Shown here: positions 16,058-24,664 of the stretch, one piece after another
How positions within the stretch are numbered: the stretch's first letter is position 1
How the letters are laid out: each line of letters begins with the position of its first letter
Assembly: GCF_011045115.1 (NCBI RefSeq)
Contig: NZ_JAAKZG010000003.1
Span: 558,001-622,000, forward strand
DNA: 64,000 bases
Direction: 5' to 3'
Origin: Mesorhizobium zhangyense
GTDB taxonomy: Bacteria > Pseudomonadota > Alphaproteobacteria > Rhizobiales > Rhizobiaceae
Program-made: the position numbers and the translations under genes
The notes under the pieces: model-generated
Told to the model about the DNA's origin: nothing
The model's input: only the letters and a program-made list of their open reading frames with translations
The model's database searches: none

Positions 16058-16702
16058 TCAAGTGAGAAACGGGTTGCTGCGCCGTTCCTCGCCGAACTTC
16101 CCGCCCGGGCCGTGGCCGCAGATGAAGCCGATATCGTCACCCAGCGGCAGAAGCTTGTCCTTGATCGAGGAAATCAGCGCCTCGTGATCGCCACCCGGCA
16201 GGTCTGTGCGACCGACAGAGCCGCTAAACAGCACGTCGCCGACATGGGCGAACTTCGCATCGCGATTGTAATAAACGACGTGGCCTGGCGCGTGGCCCGG
16301 GCAATGCAGCACTTCAAAAACATGATCGCCGAAGGAAACGGTCTCGCCCTCGGTGAGATAGCGATCCGGCACGCAATTGCGCGCTTCGTCCTTCGCCAGA
16401 CCAAAGCGCTCGGCCTGGGTCTCGATATTGTCGAGCAGGAACTGGTCGGCCTCATGCGGTCCTATGATGTCGACGCCTAGCTTTTCCTTGAGCTCCATCG
16501 CGCCACCCGCATGATCGATATGGCCATGGGTCAGCCAGATCGCCGTGATGGTAATGCCGTTGTCCTTCAGCGCCGCCAATATCCGGTCGATATCGCCGCC
16601 GGGATCGACCACGACGCCCGACTTGGTCTCGGTATCGAACAGGATCGTGCAGTTCTGCTGGAAGGCGGTGACCGGAATGATGCCCGCATTGAGCTGACCC
16701 AT
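16058..16702 (-). CDS. MBL-fold hydrolase, glyoxalase II-like
   Basis: A 214-residue cytosolic metallo-beta-lactamase-fold hydrolase of the YcbL/glyoxalase II-like group. Metal ligands are H59-x-H61-x-D63-H64 (THGHIDHAGG), a His in HCPGHAPGH, Asp in HVGDVLF and His in CGHGPGG. It is shorter than glyoxalase II proper, lacking the C-terminal glutathione-binding helical domain, so the substrate (S-lactoylglutathione or another thioester) is uncertain. It converges on pqqE with a 24-base gap. Confidence 0.88.
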   Translation of the reverse strand: MGQLNAGIIPVTAFQQNCTILFDTETKSGVVVDPGGDIDRILAALKDNGITITAIWLTHGHIDHAGGAMELKEKLGVDIIGPHEADQFLLDNIETQAERFGLAKDEARNCVPDRYLTEGETVSFGDHVFEVLHCPGHAPGHVVYYNRDAKFAHVGDVLFSGSVGRTDLPGGDHEALISSIKDKLLPLGDDIGFICGHGPGGKFGEERRSNPFLT

Positions 16703-16767
16703 GATTTTCCTTTCGCTTTTTCAAGCGATATTTATGCAGGATCGTTCCCAGCGTCCACCGCATCGCC

Positions 16768-16799
16768 AAAACAAAACGGGCGGCCCGAAGACCGCCCGT
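16768..16799 (-). terminator. Rho-independent terminator of the glycine-rich gene
   Basis: Read on the minus strand, ACGGGCGG pairs with CCGCCCGT (8 bp, 8-base loop) and is followed by TTTTGTTTT. It lies about 20 bases after the stop of the gene at 16819-17103. Confidence 0.75.
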
Positions 16800-16818
16800 G
16801 ATCTGAAATTCGTAGCGC

Positions 16819-17103
16819 TCAGCGCTTGTTCATGGCGCCCATGACGGCACCGACGATCGCCGTCAGCACACCGCCGCCGACCACACCACCAACTGCGTTG
16901 CCGAGCGAACCCGACAGCGCGCCCGCAACATTGGGATCACTCAGAACATTCGTCAGAATCTGCCCGCCGGCCACACCGCCAACGGCACCCGAGATCACTT
17001 TTACCGCTGCACTCATCGCTGCCTGCTTGAGTGCCGCACCAATTCCGAGGCCGCCTACGGCACCGGTTACCAGCTGTATGATGATCGGAAGAAGCGCTTC
17101 CAT
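16819..17103 (-). CDS. Small glycine-rich hydrophobic protein
   Basis: A 94-residue protein dominated by Gly, Ala and Val, with two or three hydrophobic stretches (LLPIIIQLVTGAVGGLGIG, AVKVISGAVGGVAGGQIL, GGVVGGGVLTAIVGAVMG). The repeated GxxxG and GG patterns suggest packed membrane helices or a glycine-zipper. It has its own good terminator and stands alone, so it is probably a monocistronic gene. Glycine-zipper proteins associate with membranes or form pores, but no function can be assigned from the sequence. Confidence 0.7.
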   Translation of the reverse strand: MEALLPIIIQLVTGAVGGLGIGAALKQAAMSAAVKVISGAVGGVAGGQILTNVLSDPNVAGALSGSLGNAVGGVVGGGVLTAIVGAVMGAMNKR

Positions 17104-17202
17104 ATTACTATCCCTCCAACAGTAAAACCGACTCGCGCGAGTCGATGACCAACATGAGACGCCGATTTAGACGAAAGTCAAATGCTAAGCCGCTGAAATG
17201 AC

Positions 17203-17226
17203 ACGGGCCGCTCAAACGCCGCCCGT
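17203..17226 (-). terminator. Possible terminator after ilvE
   Basis: ACGGGCCGC and GCCGCCCGT form an 8-pair stem with one mismatch and a 6-base loop, 36 bases past the ilvE stop on the minus strand. The following bases are only mildly T-rich. Confidence 0.35.
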
Positions 17227-17261
17227 AAGAAAACTCTTCTTTGGTTGCGATAGACGCAGCC

Positions 17262-18155
17262 TTATTCGGCAGCAATCGCCTGCCTGGGCTGAACGGCAGC
17301 GTAGTAATCCTCCATCAGCGTCTTGGCGATTTCACCGACCTGGAAGCTATATGGGCCGACTTCGGACACCGGCGTAACTTCGGCCGCCGTGCCGGTCAGG
17401 AAGCATTGCTCGAAACCCTCAAGCTCTTCCGGCAGGATCGCACGTTCGATTACTTCGATCCCGCGATCTTTGGCCAACCCCATCACCGTGCGACGGGTGA
17501 TGCCGTCGAGGAAGCAATCGGCCTTCGGCGTGTGGAGCTTGCCATCCCTCACGAAGAAGATGTTTGCGCCGGTCGCTTCCGCCACCTGGCCGCGCCAGTC
17601 GAGCATCATCGCATCGGCATAGCCCTTGGCTTCCGCCGCATGCTTGGACAGGGTGCAGATCATGTAGAGGCCGGCAGCCTTCGACTTCGACGGCGCCGTG
17701 AGCGGATCGGGCCGGCGATATTCGGCGAGGTCCAGGCGGATGCCCTTCAGCTTCTGCGCCGGGTCGAAATAGCTCGGCCACTGCCAGATGGCGATGGCAC
17801 AGTTGATGCGGTTGCTCTGCGCCGCAACGCCCATCATCTCGCTGCCGCGCCAGGCGATCGGCCGCACATAGGCGTCCAGAAGACCTTGCTTCTTCAGGAG
17901 CACACGGCAGGCATCGTCGATCTCGGCGACCGAATAGGGAATTTTGAAGCCGAGAATACGAGCCGATTCATGCAGCCGCTCCGTGTGCTCCGTCAGCTTG
18001 AAAATTTCGCCGCCATAGGCGCGTTCCCCCTCGAATACAGCACTTGCATAGTGCAAACCGTGCGTGAGTACGTGAATCTTGGCATCGGCCCACTTTACGA
18101 ACTCACCATTCATCCAGATGAAACCATCCAGCTGATCGAAGGGAACGGATGCCAT
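17262..18155 (-). CDS. ilvE: Branched-chain amino acid aminotransferase
   Basis: A 297-residue PLP enzyme (fold class IV) transferring amino groups between glutamate and the keto acids of Leu, Ile and Val. Visible landmarks are GEFVKWADAKIHVLTHGLHY, FEGERAYGG, the Lys-containing APSKSKAAGLYM segment, EATGANIFF and the cofactor-binding TGTAAEVTPV. The ATG at 18155 is supported by GGAGGAT. It is divergent from a MarR-family gene; the intergenic region carries a 21-base palindrome. Confidence 0.95.
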   Translation of the reverse strand: MASVPFDQLDGFIWMNGEFVKWADAKIHVLTHGLHYASAVFEGERAYGGEIFKLTEHTERLHESARILGFKIPYSVAEIDDACRVLLKKQGLLDAYVRPIAWRGSEMMGVAAQSNRINCAIAIWQWPSYFDPAQKLKGIRLDLAEYRRPDPLTAPSKSKAAGLYMICTLSKHAAEAKGYADAMMLDWRGQVAEATGANIFFVRDGKLHTPKADCFLDGITRRTVMGLAKDRGIEVIERAILPEELEGFEQCFLTGTAAEVTPVSEVGPYSFQVGEIAKTLMEDYYAAVQPRQAIAAE

Positions 18156-18353
18156 GATATCCTCCAGCGGGTCCTCGCCCGCGCACGTTTCGGGGTCGAA
18201 ATACACCAGCCACAATGTCGATTGATGGCTTGAAGCCCGGCCCGATATGACCGACAAGGCAAACTCACGAAGTTCCGGAAAAAACAGCTGAGGCTTGCCT
18301 TTTCGTTCGCAATTGGCCGAAAAGCTTGGCAAAAATTACCAGCGCCGCTAAAA

Positions 18354-18374
18354 TATGTCAACAAGGCTGACATA
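18354..18374. promoter_or_regulatory. 21-base palindrome in the ilvE-marR intergenic region
   Basis: TATGTCA (18354-18360) and TGACATA (18368-18374) are perfect inverted arms with a 7-base spacer, ending 27 bases before the MarR-family start. The size and position suit autoregulation by a dimeric MarR protein. Confidence 0.55.
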
Positions 18375-18401
18375 AATTTGAGCGACCTCATCAGGAGACC
18401 C

Positions 18402-18935
18402 ATGGCAGATCGTAACGGCAAGGATGCCAAACCAATCAGAACCGCACTCTCCAGCGAGGATGGCATCGATCTGGCCATCATCGAACTGCTCTTCTTCGCC
18501 TATCGAGATTTCACTTCCGACCCGGACCAGATTTTGGCAGAATACGGCTTCGGCCGCGCGCATCATCGCATCCTGCATTTCGTGAACCGGATGCCCGGAT
18601 TGACGGTTGCCGAACTGCTCGACGTCTTGAAAATCACCAAGCAGAGCCTCGCGCGCGTCCTGAAGCAATTGATCGACACCGGCCATGTCATACAGATACA
18701 GGGGCCTCGCGATCGGCGTCAGCGTGAACTCTATCCAACCGAAAAGGGCCGCGCGCTGGCCCTGGACCTGGCCCGGCCACAGTCACGCCGCATCAGTGCG
18801 GCATTGAAAAGTGCACGAACGACCGAACGCGCGGGGATCGAACAATTCCTTAAAGCGATGGTCAACCCCGAATTAAGAGCGCAGATTGACAACCTGCCGG
18901 GAAATGCGCTGAGGGAGAGCCATGGAGATGAATGA
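18402..18935 (+). CDS. petP: MarR-family regulator, PetP-like
   Basis: A 177-residue winged-helix regulator. The HTH segment (GRAHHRILHFVNRMPGLTVAELLDVLKITKQSLAR, about residues 49-83) is followed by the wing QIQGPRDRRQRELYPTEKG. The next gene is an OmpR-type regulator, an arrangement matching PetP-PetR of Rhodobacter capsulatus, which are needed for cytochrome bc1 expression. ATG 18402 follows AGGAG; a TTG at 18378 is a weaker alternative. It overlaps the next start by 14 bases. A palindrome just upstream suggests autoregulation. Confidence 0.88.
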   Translation: MADRNGKDAKPIRTALSSEDGIDLAIIELLFFAYRDFTSDPDQILAEYGFGRAHHRILHFVNRMPGLTVAELLDVLKITKQSLARVLKQLIDTGHVIQIQGPRDRRQRELYPTEKGRALALDLARPQSRRISAALKSARTTERAGIEQFLKAMVNPELRAQIDNLPGNALRESHGDE

Positions 18936-19641
18936 GATAACCGACAATCCGACAGCGCCGGAAGACGATGCACCGCATCTCCTCGTCGTCGATGATGACA
19001 CCCGCATCCGCAACCTGCTGAAGCAGTATCTCAGCGAGAACGGCTTTCGCATCACCGTCGCCGGCAATGCCGACGAGGCCCGACGCAAGCTCGCCGGACT
19101 CGATTTCGATCTGCTGATCCTCGATGTCATGATGCCGGGCGAAAACGGCGTCGACCTGACGAAATCGCTGCGCGCCGAAAAATCCGTACCGATCCTGATG
19201 CTGACGGCGCTGTCTGAGACCGACAGCCGCATCACCGGGCTGGAAGCCGGTGCAGACGATTATCTGCCCAAGCCGTTCGATCCGCGCGAACTCATCCTGC
19301 GCATCAACAATATTCTGCGCCGCGGCGGGCCGGCGGCCACGCCTAAGGTCGAGCAGCTGGTATTCGGCCCTTACACGTTCCAGATCGCCAAGCGCGAACT
19401 GAAGAAGGGCGGCGAACCGCTGAAACTCACCGACCGTGAGCAGGAGATACTGGCGATCTTTGCCGAGCGTGCCGGCGAGACCATTCCGCGCCATGAGCTC
19501 GTGGCAGGGGAATCCGATGTCGGCGAGCGCACGATCGACGTCCAGATCAACCGGCTTCGCCGCAAGATCGAGCGCGATCCGTCCAATCCGGTCTGGCTGC
19601 AGACGGTTCGTGGCATCGGCTACCGGCTGAGCGTCGAATAG
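18922..19641 (+). CDS. petR: OmpR-family response regulator, PetR-like
   Basis: A 239-residue two-component response regulator. The receiver domain (about 15-130) has the acidic pocket VVDDD, phospho-acceptor Asp in LILDVMMPGENG, the Thr in MLTAL and Lys in PKPFDPREL. The C-terminal winged helix ends in RTIDVQINRLRRKIERD and VRGIGYRL, typical of the OmpR/PhoB class. Downstream after a hairpin lies a sensor kinase that is its likely partner. The petABC operon at 43-46 kb is a candidate target by analogy with Rhodobacter. Confidence 0.92.
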   Translation: MEMNEITDNPTAPEDDAPHLLVVDDDTRIRNLLKQYLSENGFRITVAGNADEARRKLAGLDFDLLILDVMMPGENGVDLTKSLRAEKSVPILMLTALSETDSRITGLEAGADDYLPKPFDPRELILRINNILRRGGPAATPKVEQLVFGPYTFQIAKRELKKGGEPLKLTDREQEILAIFAERAGETIPRHELVAGESDVGERTIDVQINRLRRKIERDPSNPVWLQTVRGIGYRLSVE

Positions 19642-19773
19642 GTGCCCGAAACGGTTGGGCGTCTTTATCGCACGCCCGCGTTTCCGATTGGGAATCGGCC
19701 CGAACTCCCTATATTGATCGGATCGGACCGGGTTCGATGTTGCGCTTTCGTCTTTCGAAATAACGCAATGAAT

Positions 19774-19820
19774 TCAAACGGCGGGGCGCGTTTACCTGCG
19801 CGCCTAACCGTTTGATTTCT
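19774..19820 (+). terminator. Nested hairpin between petR and the sensor kinase
   Basis: Outer arms TCAAACGG (19774-19781) / CCGTTTGA (19808-19815) enclose inner arms GGCGCG / CGCGCC, followed by TTTCT. It could terminate the petP-petR transcript before the kinase gene, or attenuate read-through. Confidence 0.6.
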
Positions 19821-19909
19821 CTAGGCTCTTCTCGCCCGTCCGCATGTGGAATAGACTGATCTTTCCAATGGCTTTGCCCGCAGCGGGCCATTGCGGATGG
19901 AAACGGCAG

Positions 19910-21322
19910 ATGGCGACTTCGGAACTGAACGGACCGGGAAACGAGAACCTTGTCGCGCGCGCCAGGCGCGCGGTTGCCGCCGTGCCGAAAAACTGGAAAC
20001 GCTTCTGGCGGCTCGTTTCCCTCTACATGCCGAAGCGGCTTTATCCGCGCTCGCTGATCATCATCATCACGCCGATGATCCTGTTGCAGTCGGTGGTCGC
20101 CTTCAACTTCATGGAACGCCACTGGCAGACGGTAACGCTGCGCCTGTCGCAGGCCGTAACCCGCGATATCGCCGCGATCATCGACATGATCGAGACCTAT
20201 CCGCATGATGACGATTACGCCAACGTCATCCGCATCGCGCAGGACAGGCTCTCGTTGAAAATCGATCTGCTGCCGCCCGACCCCCTGCCGCCGCCGGGGC
20301 CGAAGCCATTCTTTTCAATCCTCGACCAGATCCTGTCGTCGGAGATCACGCGGCAGATCAACCGGCCGTTCTGGATCGACACCGTCGGCAACTCCAACAT
20401 CGTCGAAGTGCGCATCCAACTCGAAAACAAGGTGCTGCGCGTTTTCGTGCGCCGCAGCCAGGCCTATGCGTCGAACACCCACATCTTCCTGATCTGGATG
20501 GTCGGCACCTCGCTGGTGCTGCTGGTGATCGCCATTCCTTTCCTGCGCAACCAGATCAGGCCGATCCTGGCGCTCGCGGAAGCCGCCGAGAGCTTCGGCA
20601 AAGGCCGCCCGATGCCGCGCGATTTCCGCCCGCGCGGTGCCGAGGAAGTGCGCCGTGCCGGCTTCGCCTTCATCCAAATGCGCGAGCGCATCGAGCGCCA
20701 GATCGAGCAGCGCACGGCGATGCTGACCGGCGTCAGTCACGATCTGAGAACGATCCTCACGCGCTTCAGGCTGCAACTGGCGCTGTCCGGCAAGAAGCCG
20801 GACCTCGCAGCACTCAACCAGGACATCGACGACATGCAGTCGATGCTGGAAGGCTATCTCGAATTCGCCCGCGGCGAGGCCTCCGAAGACCCCGGCCGCT
20901 TCGATCTCGATGCCTATTTCCATCAGCTTGGCGAAGAGGCCAAGCTGCGCGAGCGCAAGCTGGCCACGTCGCTCGTCGGCGACCGCGATATCCATGTGCG
21001 CCCCAACGCGTTCAGCCGGCTTCTCGCCAACATCACCGGCAACGCTTTCCGCTATGCCAAGGAAGTTCGCGTCAACGCCACGCATACGCGCGGTTCGCTG
21101 ACGGTCGTCGTCGACGACAACGGGCCGGGCATTCCCCCGGAAAAGCGTGAAGAGGTGTTCAAGCCGTTCGTGCGGCTCGACGAAGCCCGCAATCTGGACG
21201 CCAGCGGCACGGGCCTCGGCCTTGCTATTGCCCGCGACATCGCCCGCAGCCACGGCGGCGACATCACGCTGGACGACAGCCCGCTGGGCGGCCTGAGGGC
21301 GATCATCAAGGTGCCGGCCTGA
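19910..21322 (+). CDS. EnvZ-like sensor histidine kinase
   Basis: A 470-residue membrane kinase. A first membrane span (SLIIIITPMILLQSVVAF) and a second (IFLIWMVGTSLVLLVIAI) flank a periplasmic domain of about 130 residues with a Pro-rich stretch (LPPDPLPPPGPKP). A HAMP segment follows, then the H-box VSHDLRTILTRF, N-box NITGNAFRYA, and G boxes VVDDNGPGIP and GTGLGLAIA. The H-box has Ile-Leu where most kinases have Pro-Leu (SHDLRTPLT). ATG 19910 is chosen; in-frame starts exist from 19844. It probably phosphorylates the PetR-like regulator encoded upstream. Confidence 0.9.
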   Translation: MATSELNGPGNENLVARARRAVAAVPKNWKRFWRLVSLYMPKRLYPRSLIIIITPMILLQSVVAFNFMERHWQTVTLRLSQAVTRDIAAIIDMIETYPHDDDYANVIRIAQDRLSLKIDLLPPDPLPPPGPKPFFSILDQILSSEITRQINRPFWIDTVGNSNIVEVRIQLENKVLRVFVRRSQAYASNTHIFLIWMVGTSLVLLVIAIPFLRNQIRPILALAEAAESFGKGRPMPRDFRPRGAEEVRRAGFAFIQMRERIERQIEQRTAMLTGVSHDLRTILTRFRLQLALSGKKPDLAALNQDIDDMQSMLEGYLEFARGEASEDPGRFDLDAYFHQLGEEAKLRERKLATSLVGDRDIHVRPNAFSRLLANITGNAFRYAKEVRVNATHTRGSLTVVVDDNGPGIPPEKREEVFKPFVRLDEARNLDASGTGLGLAIARDIARSHGGDITLDDSPLGGLRAIIKVPA

Positions 21323-21500
21323 GATTCGGCAAAACCGCGATAGGCCGTCGCTTCCCATAAGCATTTGAATCGCCTGCAAACTATCGTCGGGCGTGACGAC
21401 CGTCGTGATCTTTGCCGATACTCCCGGCATTCGCTGTGAGACGGCCCGGAGGAGACAGGTACGTCGCAGCGATATTTCAGCACCGATGGGAGGATCATCC

Positions 21501-23303
21501 ATGCTCGAAAAGGCACCGCAAAAGACACTTACCGACCTGCTCGACCGCTTCGGCAAGGCCCTGGCCGCCGGCGACATAGACACGGCAGTCGGCCTGTTTC
21601 AGGAAGACTGCTACTGGCGCGACCTCGTTACATTCACCTGGAACATCAAGACGATGGAGGCCCCCGATCAGGTCCGCCAGATGCTGGAAGAACAGCTGGC
21701 AAGTACCAAGCCCGAGAAGTGGGCGCTGGCCGAAGGCGAAGACGTTAGCGAAGCCGACGGCATCATCGATGGCTGGATCACTTTCGAGACGAATGTAGCG
21801 CGTGGCTACGGCCATATCCGCCTCAAGGACGGCCGTATTTGGACCTTGCTGACGACGATGAGCGAGTTGAAAGGCCATGAGGAGCCGCTGGGCTTTGCCC
21901 GCCCGATGGGCGCCAAGCACGGCTCCGGCAAGAACCGCAAGACGTGGAAGGAGGAACGCGAGGAGGAAGCCAGCGAACTCGGCTTCTCGCGCCAGCCCTA
22001 TTGCGTCATCGTCGGCGGCGGCCAGGGCGGCATCGCGCTTGGCGCGCGGCTGCGTCAGCTCGGCGTATCGACCATCATCATCGAGCGCAACGAGCGCGCC
22101 GGCGACAGCTGGCGCAAGCGCTACAAGTCTCTCTGCCTGCACGACCCGGTCTGGTACGACCATCTACCCTATATCGACTTCCCCAAGAACTGGCCGGTCT
22201 TCGCGCCCAAGGACAAGATCGGCGACTGGCTGGAAATGTACACCAAGGTCATGGAGCTTAATTACTGGAGCTCGACCGAGTGCAAGAGCGCTTCCTATGA
22301 CGAGAAGACCAAGGAATGGACGGTGGTCGTCGAGCGCGACGGCAAGGAGATCGCTCTGAAGCCCAAGCAGCTCGTTCTGGCCACCGGCATGTCCGGCAAG
22401 GCCAATATGCCGAAGATCAAGGGCATGGACATCTTCAAGGGCGACCAGCAGCACTCCTCGAAACACCCCGGCCCCGAAAAATACGCCGGCAAGAAAGTCG
22501 TCGTCGTCGGTTCCAACAATTCGGCGCATGACATCTGTGCGGCTCTTTGGGAAGCAGGTGCGGACGTCACCATGCTGCAGCGATCCTCGACCCATATCGT
22601 CAAGTCGGACTCGCTGATGGAGATCGGGCTTGGCTCGCTCTACTCGGAACAGGCGGTCGAAGCCGGCATGACGACAAGGAAGGCCGATCTGATCTTCGCC
22701 TCCCTGCCCTACAAGATCATGCATGAGTTCCAGATACCGGTTTACAACGCGATCCGCGAACGCGACGCCGATTTCTACAAGCGGCTTGAGAAAGCCGGTT
22801 TCATGCTCGACTTCGGCGACGACGAATCCGGCCTGTTCATGAAATACCTGCGGCGCGGCTCCGGCTACTACATCGATGTCGGCGCCTCCGAACTCGTCGC
22901 CAACGGCTCGATCAAGCTGAAGAGCGGCGTCGACGTGAAGGAACTGACGGAAAACTCGGTGATCCTGACCGACGGCACCGAACTCCCGGCCGATCTGATC
23001 GTCTATGCCACCGGCTACGGCTCGATGAATGGCTGGGCAGCCGACCTGATCTCCAGGGAAGTCGCCGACAAAGTCGGGAAATGCTGGGGTCTGGGTTCCA
23101 ACACCACCAAGGACCCCGGCCCGTGGGAGGGCGAACAGCGCAACATGTGGAAACCGACGCAGCAGGAAGCGCTATGGTTCCATGGCGGCAACCTCCACCA
23201 GTCGCGTCATTATTCGCAGTATCTGTCGCTGCAGCTCAAGGCACGGCAGGAAGGCATCGCAACGCCAGTCTACGGGCTGCAAAAGGTCCATCATCTGTCT
23301 TGA
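21501..23303 (+). CDS. Flavin-containing monooxygenase with N-terminal NTF2-like domain
   Basis: A 600-residue two-domain protein. Residues about 8-125 look like a SnoaL/NTF2-type small domain (LTDLLDRFGKALAAGDIDT, YGHIRLKDGRIWTLLTTM). Residues 165-600 are a flavin monooxygenase-like NAD(P)/FAD oxidoreductase with an FAD-binding VGGGQGGIALG near 171, a second nucleotide site VVVGSNNSAHDI near 335, and the ATGYG motif (VYATGYGSMNGW). The ATG at 21501 follows GGGAGG. It is monocistronic and ends in a shared terminator. The substrate is unknown; soft-nucleophile or Baeyer-Villiger oxidation is typical of the family. Confidence 0.88.
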   Translation: MLEKAPQKTLTDLLDRFGKALAAGDIDTAVGLFQEDCYWRDLVTFTWNIKTMEAPDQVRQMLEEQLASTKPEKWALAEGEDVSEADGIIDGWITFETNVARGYGHIRLKDGRIWTLLTTMSELKGHEEPLGFARPMGAKHGSGKNRKTWKEEREEEASELGFSRQPYCVIVGGGQGGIALGARLRQLGVSTIIIERNERAGDSWRKRYKSLCLHDPVWYDHLPYIDFPKNWPVFAPKDKIGDWLEMYTKVMELNYWSSTECKSASYDEKTKEWTVVVERDGKEIALKPKQLVLATGMSGKANMPKIKGMDIFKGDQQHSSKHPGPEKYAGKKVVVVGSNNSAHDICAALWEAGADVTMLQRSSTHIVKSDSLMEIGLGSLYSEQAVEAGMTTRKADLIFASLPYKIMHEFQIPVYNAIRERDADFYKRLEKAGFMLDFGDDESGLFMKYLRRGSGYYIDVGASELVANGSIKLKSGVDVKELTENSVILTDGTELPADLIVYATGYGSMNGWAADLISREVADKVGKCWGLGSNTTKDPGPWEGEQRNMWKPTQQEALWFHGGNLHQSRHYSQYLSLQLKARQEGIATPVYGLQKVHHLS

Positions 23304-23312
23304 TGGATACGA

Positions 23313-23349
23313 AAAGGCGCGACGGTCCGTGCAACACTGACCGTCGCGC
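23313..23349. terminator. Shared terminator between convergent genes
   Basis: GCGCGACGGTC (23317-23327) and GACCGTCGCGC (23339-23349) form a perfect 11-bp stem with an 11-base loop. On the minus strand it is followed by CTTTTCG, so it probably terminates the minus-strand gene and also blocks the plus-strand one. Confidence 0.65.
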
Positions 23350-23355
23350 AGTTGC

Positions 23356-24528
23356 CTATGCGGTGACAGCCGTCACAGGCTTTCGCGAGCGTCCGAGATA
23401 GGTCATCGCGTAAGCAATGAGCGCACCCGCAACGATGGTGCCGATTGCCAGAAGCGGCCGGTAATAGAACCACGCCAGCGCTATCGTCGTGGTCCCGACG
23501 AGTGTTGCCAGGACGACGGCCAGTGTACCCGTTCCCAGCCGCACGATGCTGCCAAGGAAGGGGATGATGTCGGCCAGAACGCCGATCGGCCCCATGACCA
23601 GCCCAAAGCCGATAGCGAGAAACAGGAGGCCTACGACGCGGACGATCCAGGTGAGCACATTGTTTTCGCTGACCGCATCGGCAAACATCCTGTCGGCAGG
23701 CACCATGCCGCTTTGAACCATCAGCAAGGCATCCCCGGCCGCCGTCTGATAAGGCGCAAACGAGGCACCGGATTGCCGCGCGATGACGCTGATGTCGCCC
23801 AGCGGCACGAACTCGTAGCTGATGCGGTAATCGCCGACGGCCGGCGATGCCGGGCTGGACCCGAGATAGATGCCGCCATTGAAGACGCTAACCTTTTCCG
23901 AACCGGGATAAGCCGCCTGGATATCGGACGCCATGGCGGGCGTAATCGTCAGAGTCTGTTCGCCGCCGATCTGGTTCAGCACCGGCCTGTCGAGCGAGAA
24001 AGCGCCAAGCGTGCCCTTTGGTATCTGAAACGATTGGCCGCTCACTTCCATGGATGGATTGCCGTGACCGTCCGGGCGCTTGAACGATGACGAGTCAATC
24101 GCCTTGTCTTTCCAGGTTCTCGAATAGCTATAGGTCGTGACCGTCTCTTCGCCGCCGCCGAGTTTCTTCGTCGTTTCCGACTGCGATTCTTCGATCCATT
24201 GATACATCTCGACATTGCGCACCAGGCGAACACCCTGGATGCTTATGCCGAAGTCGACATCTTCAGGCGTCGAACTAGTCGTCAATTGGCCGCCGACATG
24301 CACCAGCTTGCCGTCATTGGCTGCATCGACGGCATCGCTTGATATCGCCACGACCGCGCTGGCGCCCTCAGCCAGAGAACGAGCCGTGGTCACCGCGCGG
24401 CCCTCGTTCCAGAAGAGCAGCGCCACCATGCCAACGATCAGCACGAAGCCGACAAGCATCCCCAGGAAGGATCGCCCGATACGTCCAAACCACGACACCG
24501 AAGTCGTTTCACGAAAAGAATCGCTCAT
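23356..24528 (-). CDS. TMEM43-like membrane protein
   Basis: A 390-residue protein of the TMEM43 (DUF1625) family, related to a nuclear-envelope protein of eukaryotes; the bacterial function is unknown. There is one N-terminal membrane span (FLGMLVGFVLIVGMVALLFW), a large extracytoplasmic middle domain with HVGGQL, SRTWKDKAID and GGEQTLTI, and three or four C-terminal spans. The start at 24528 has little ribosome-site support (GGGGCG), so a somewhat different start is possible. It is separated from csaA upstream by a hairpin. Confidence 0.85.
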   Translation of the reverse strand: MSDSFRETTSVSWFGRIGRSFLGMLVGFVLIVGMVALLFWNEGRAVTTARSLAEGASAVVAISSDAVDAANDGKLVHVGGQLTTSSTPEDVDFGISIQGVRLVRNVEMYQWIEESQSETTKKLGGGEETVTTYSYSRTWKDKAIDSSSFKRPDGHGNPSMEVSGQSFQIPKGTLGAFSLDRPVLNQIGGEQTLTITPAMASDIQAAYPGSEKVSVFNGGIYLGSSPASPAVGDYRISYEFVPLGDISVIARQSGASFAPYQTAAGDALLMVQSGMVPADRMFADAVSENNVLTWIVRVVGLLFLAIGFGLVMGPIGVLADIIPFLGSIVRLGTGTLAVVLATLVGTTTIALAWFYYRPLLAIGTIVAGALIAYAMTYLGRSRKPVTAVTA

Positions 24529-24544
24529 TGCCGACGCCCCCAAA

Positions 24545-24570
24545 CAGCAAGAAAGCCGGCAGCGCCGGCT
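24545..24570 (-). terminator. Terminator after csaA
   Basis: AGCCGGC and GCCGGCT form a 7-bp stem with a 3-base loop. On the minus strand it is followed by TTTCTTGCTGTTT, separating the csaA/YbjN unit from the TMEM43-like gene. Confidence 0.55.
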
Positions 24571-24664
24571 CATTTTGTCCCCAGAGCCGTATCCGTCATT
24601 TTGGGTTGGGAAGCAATTCGGCGGCACAGGATTTTAGGTGCGAAAATGTGCTGGCAAGTCGCCG

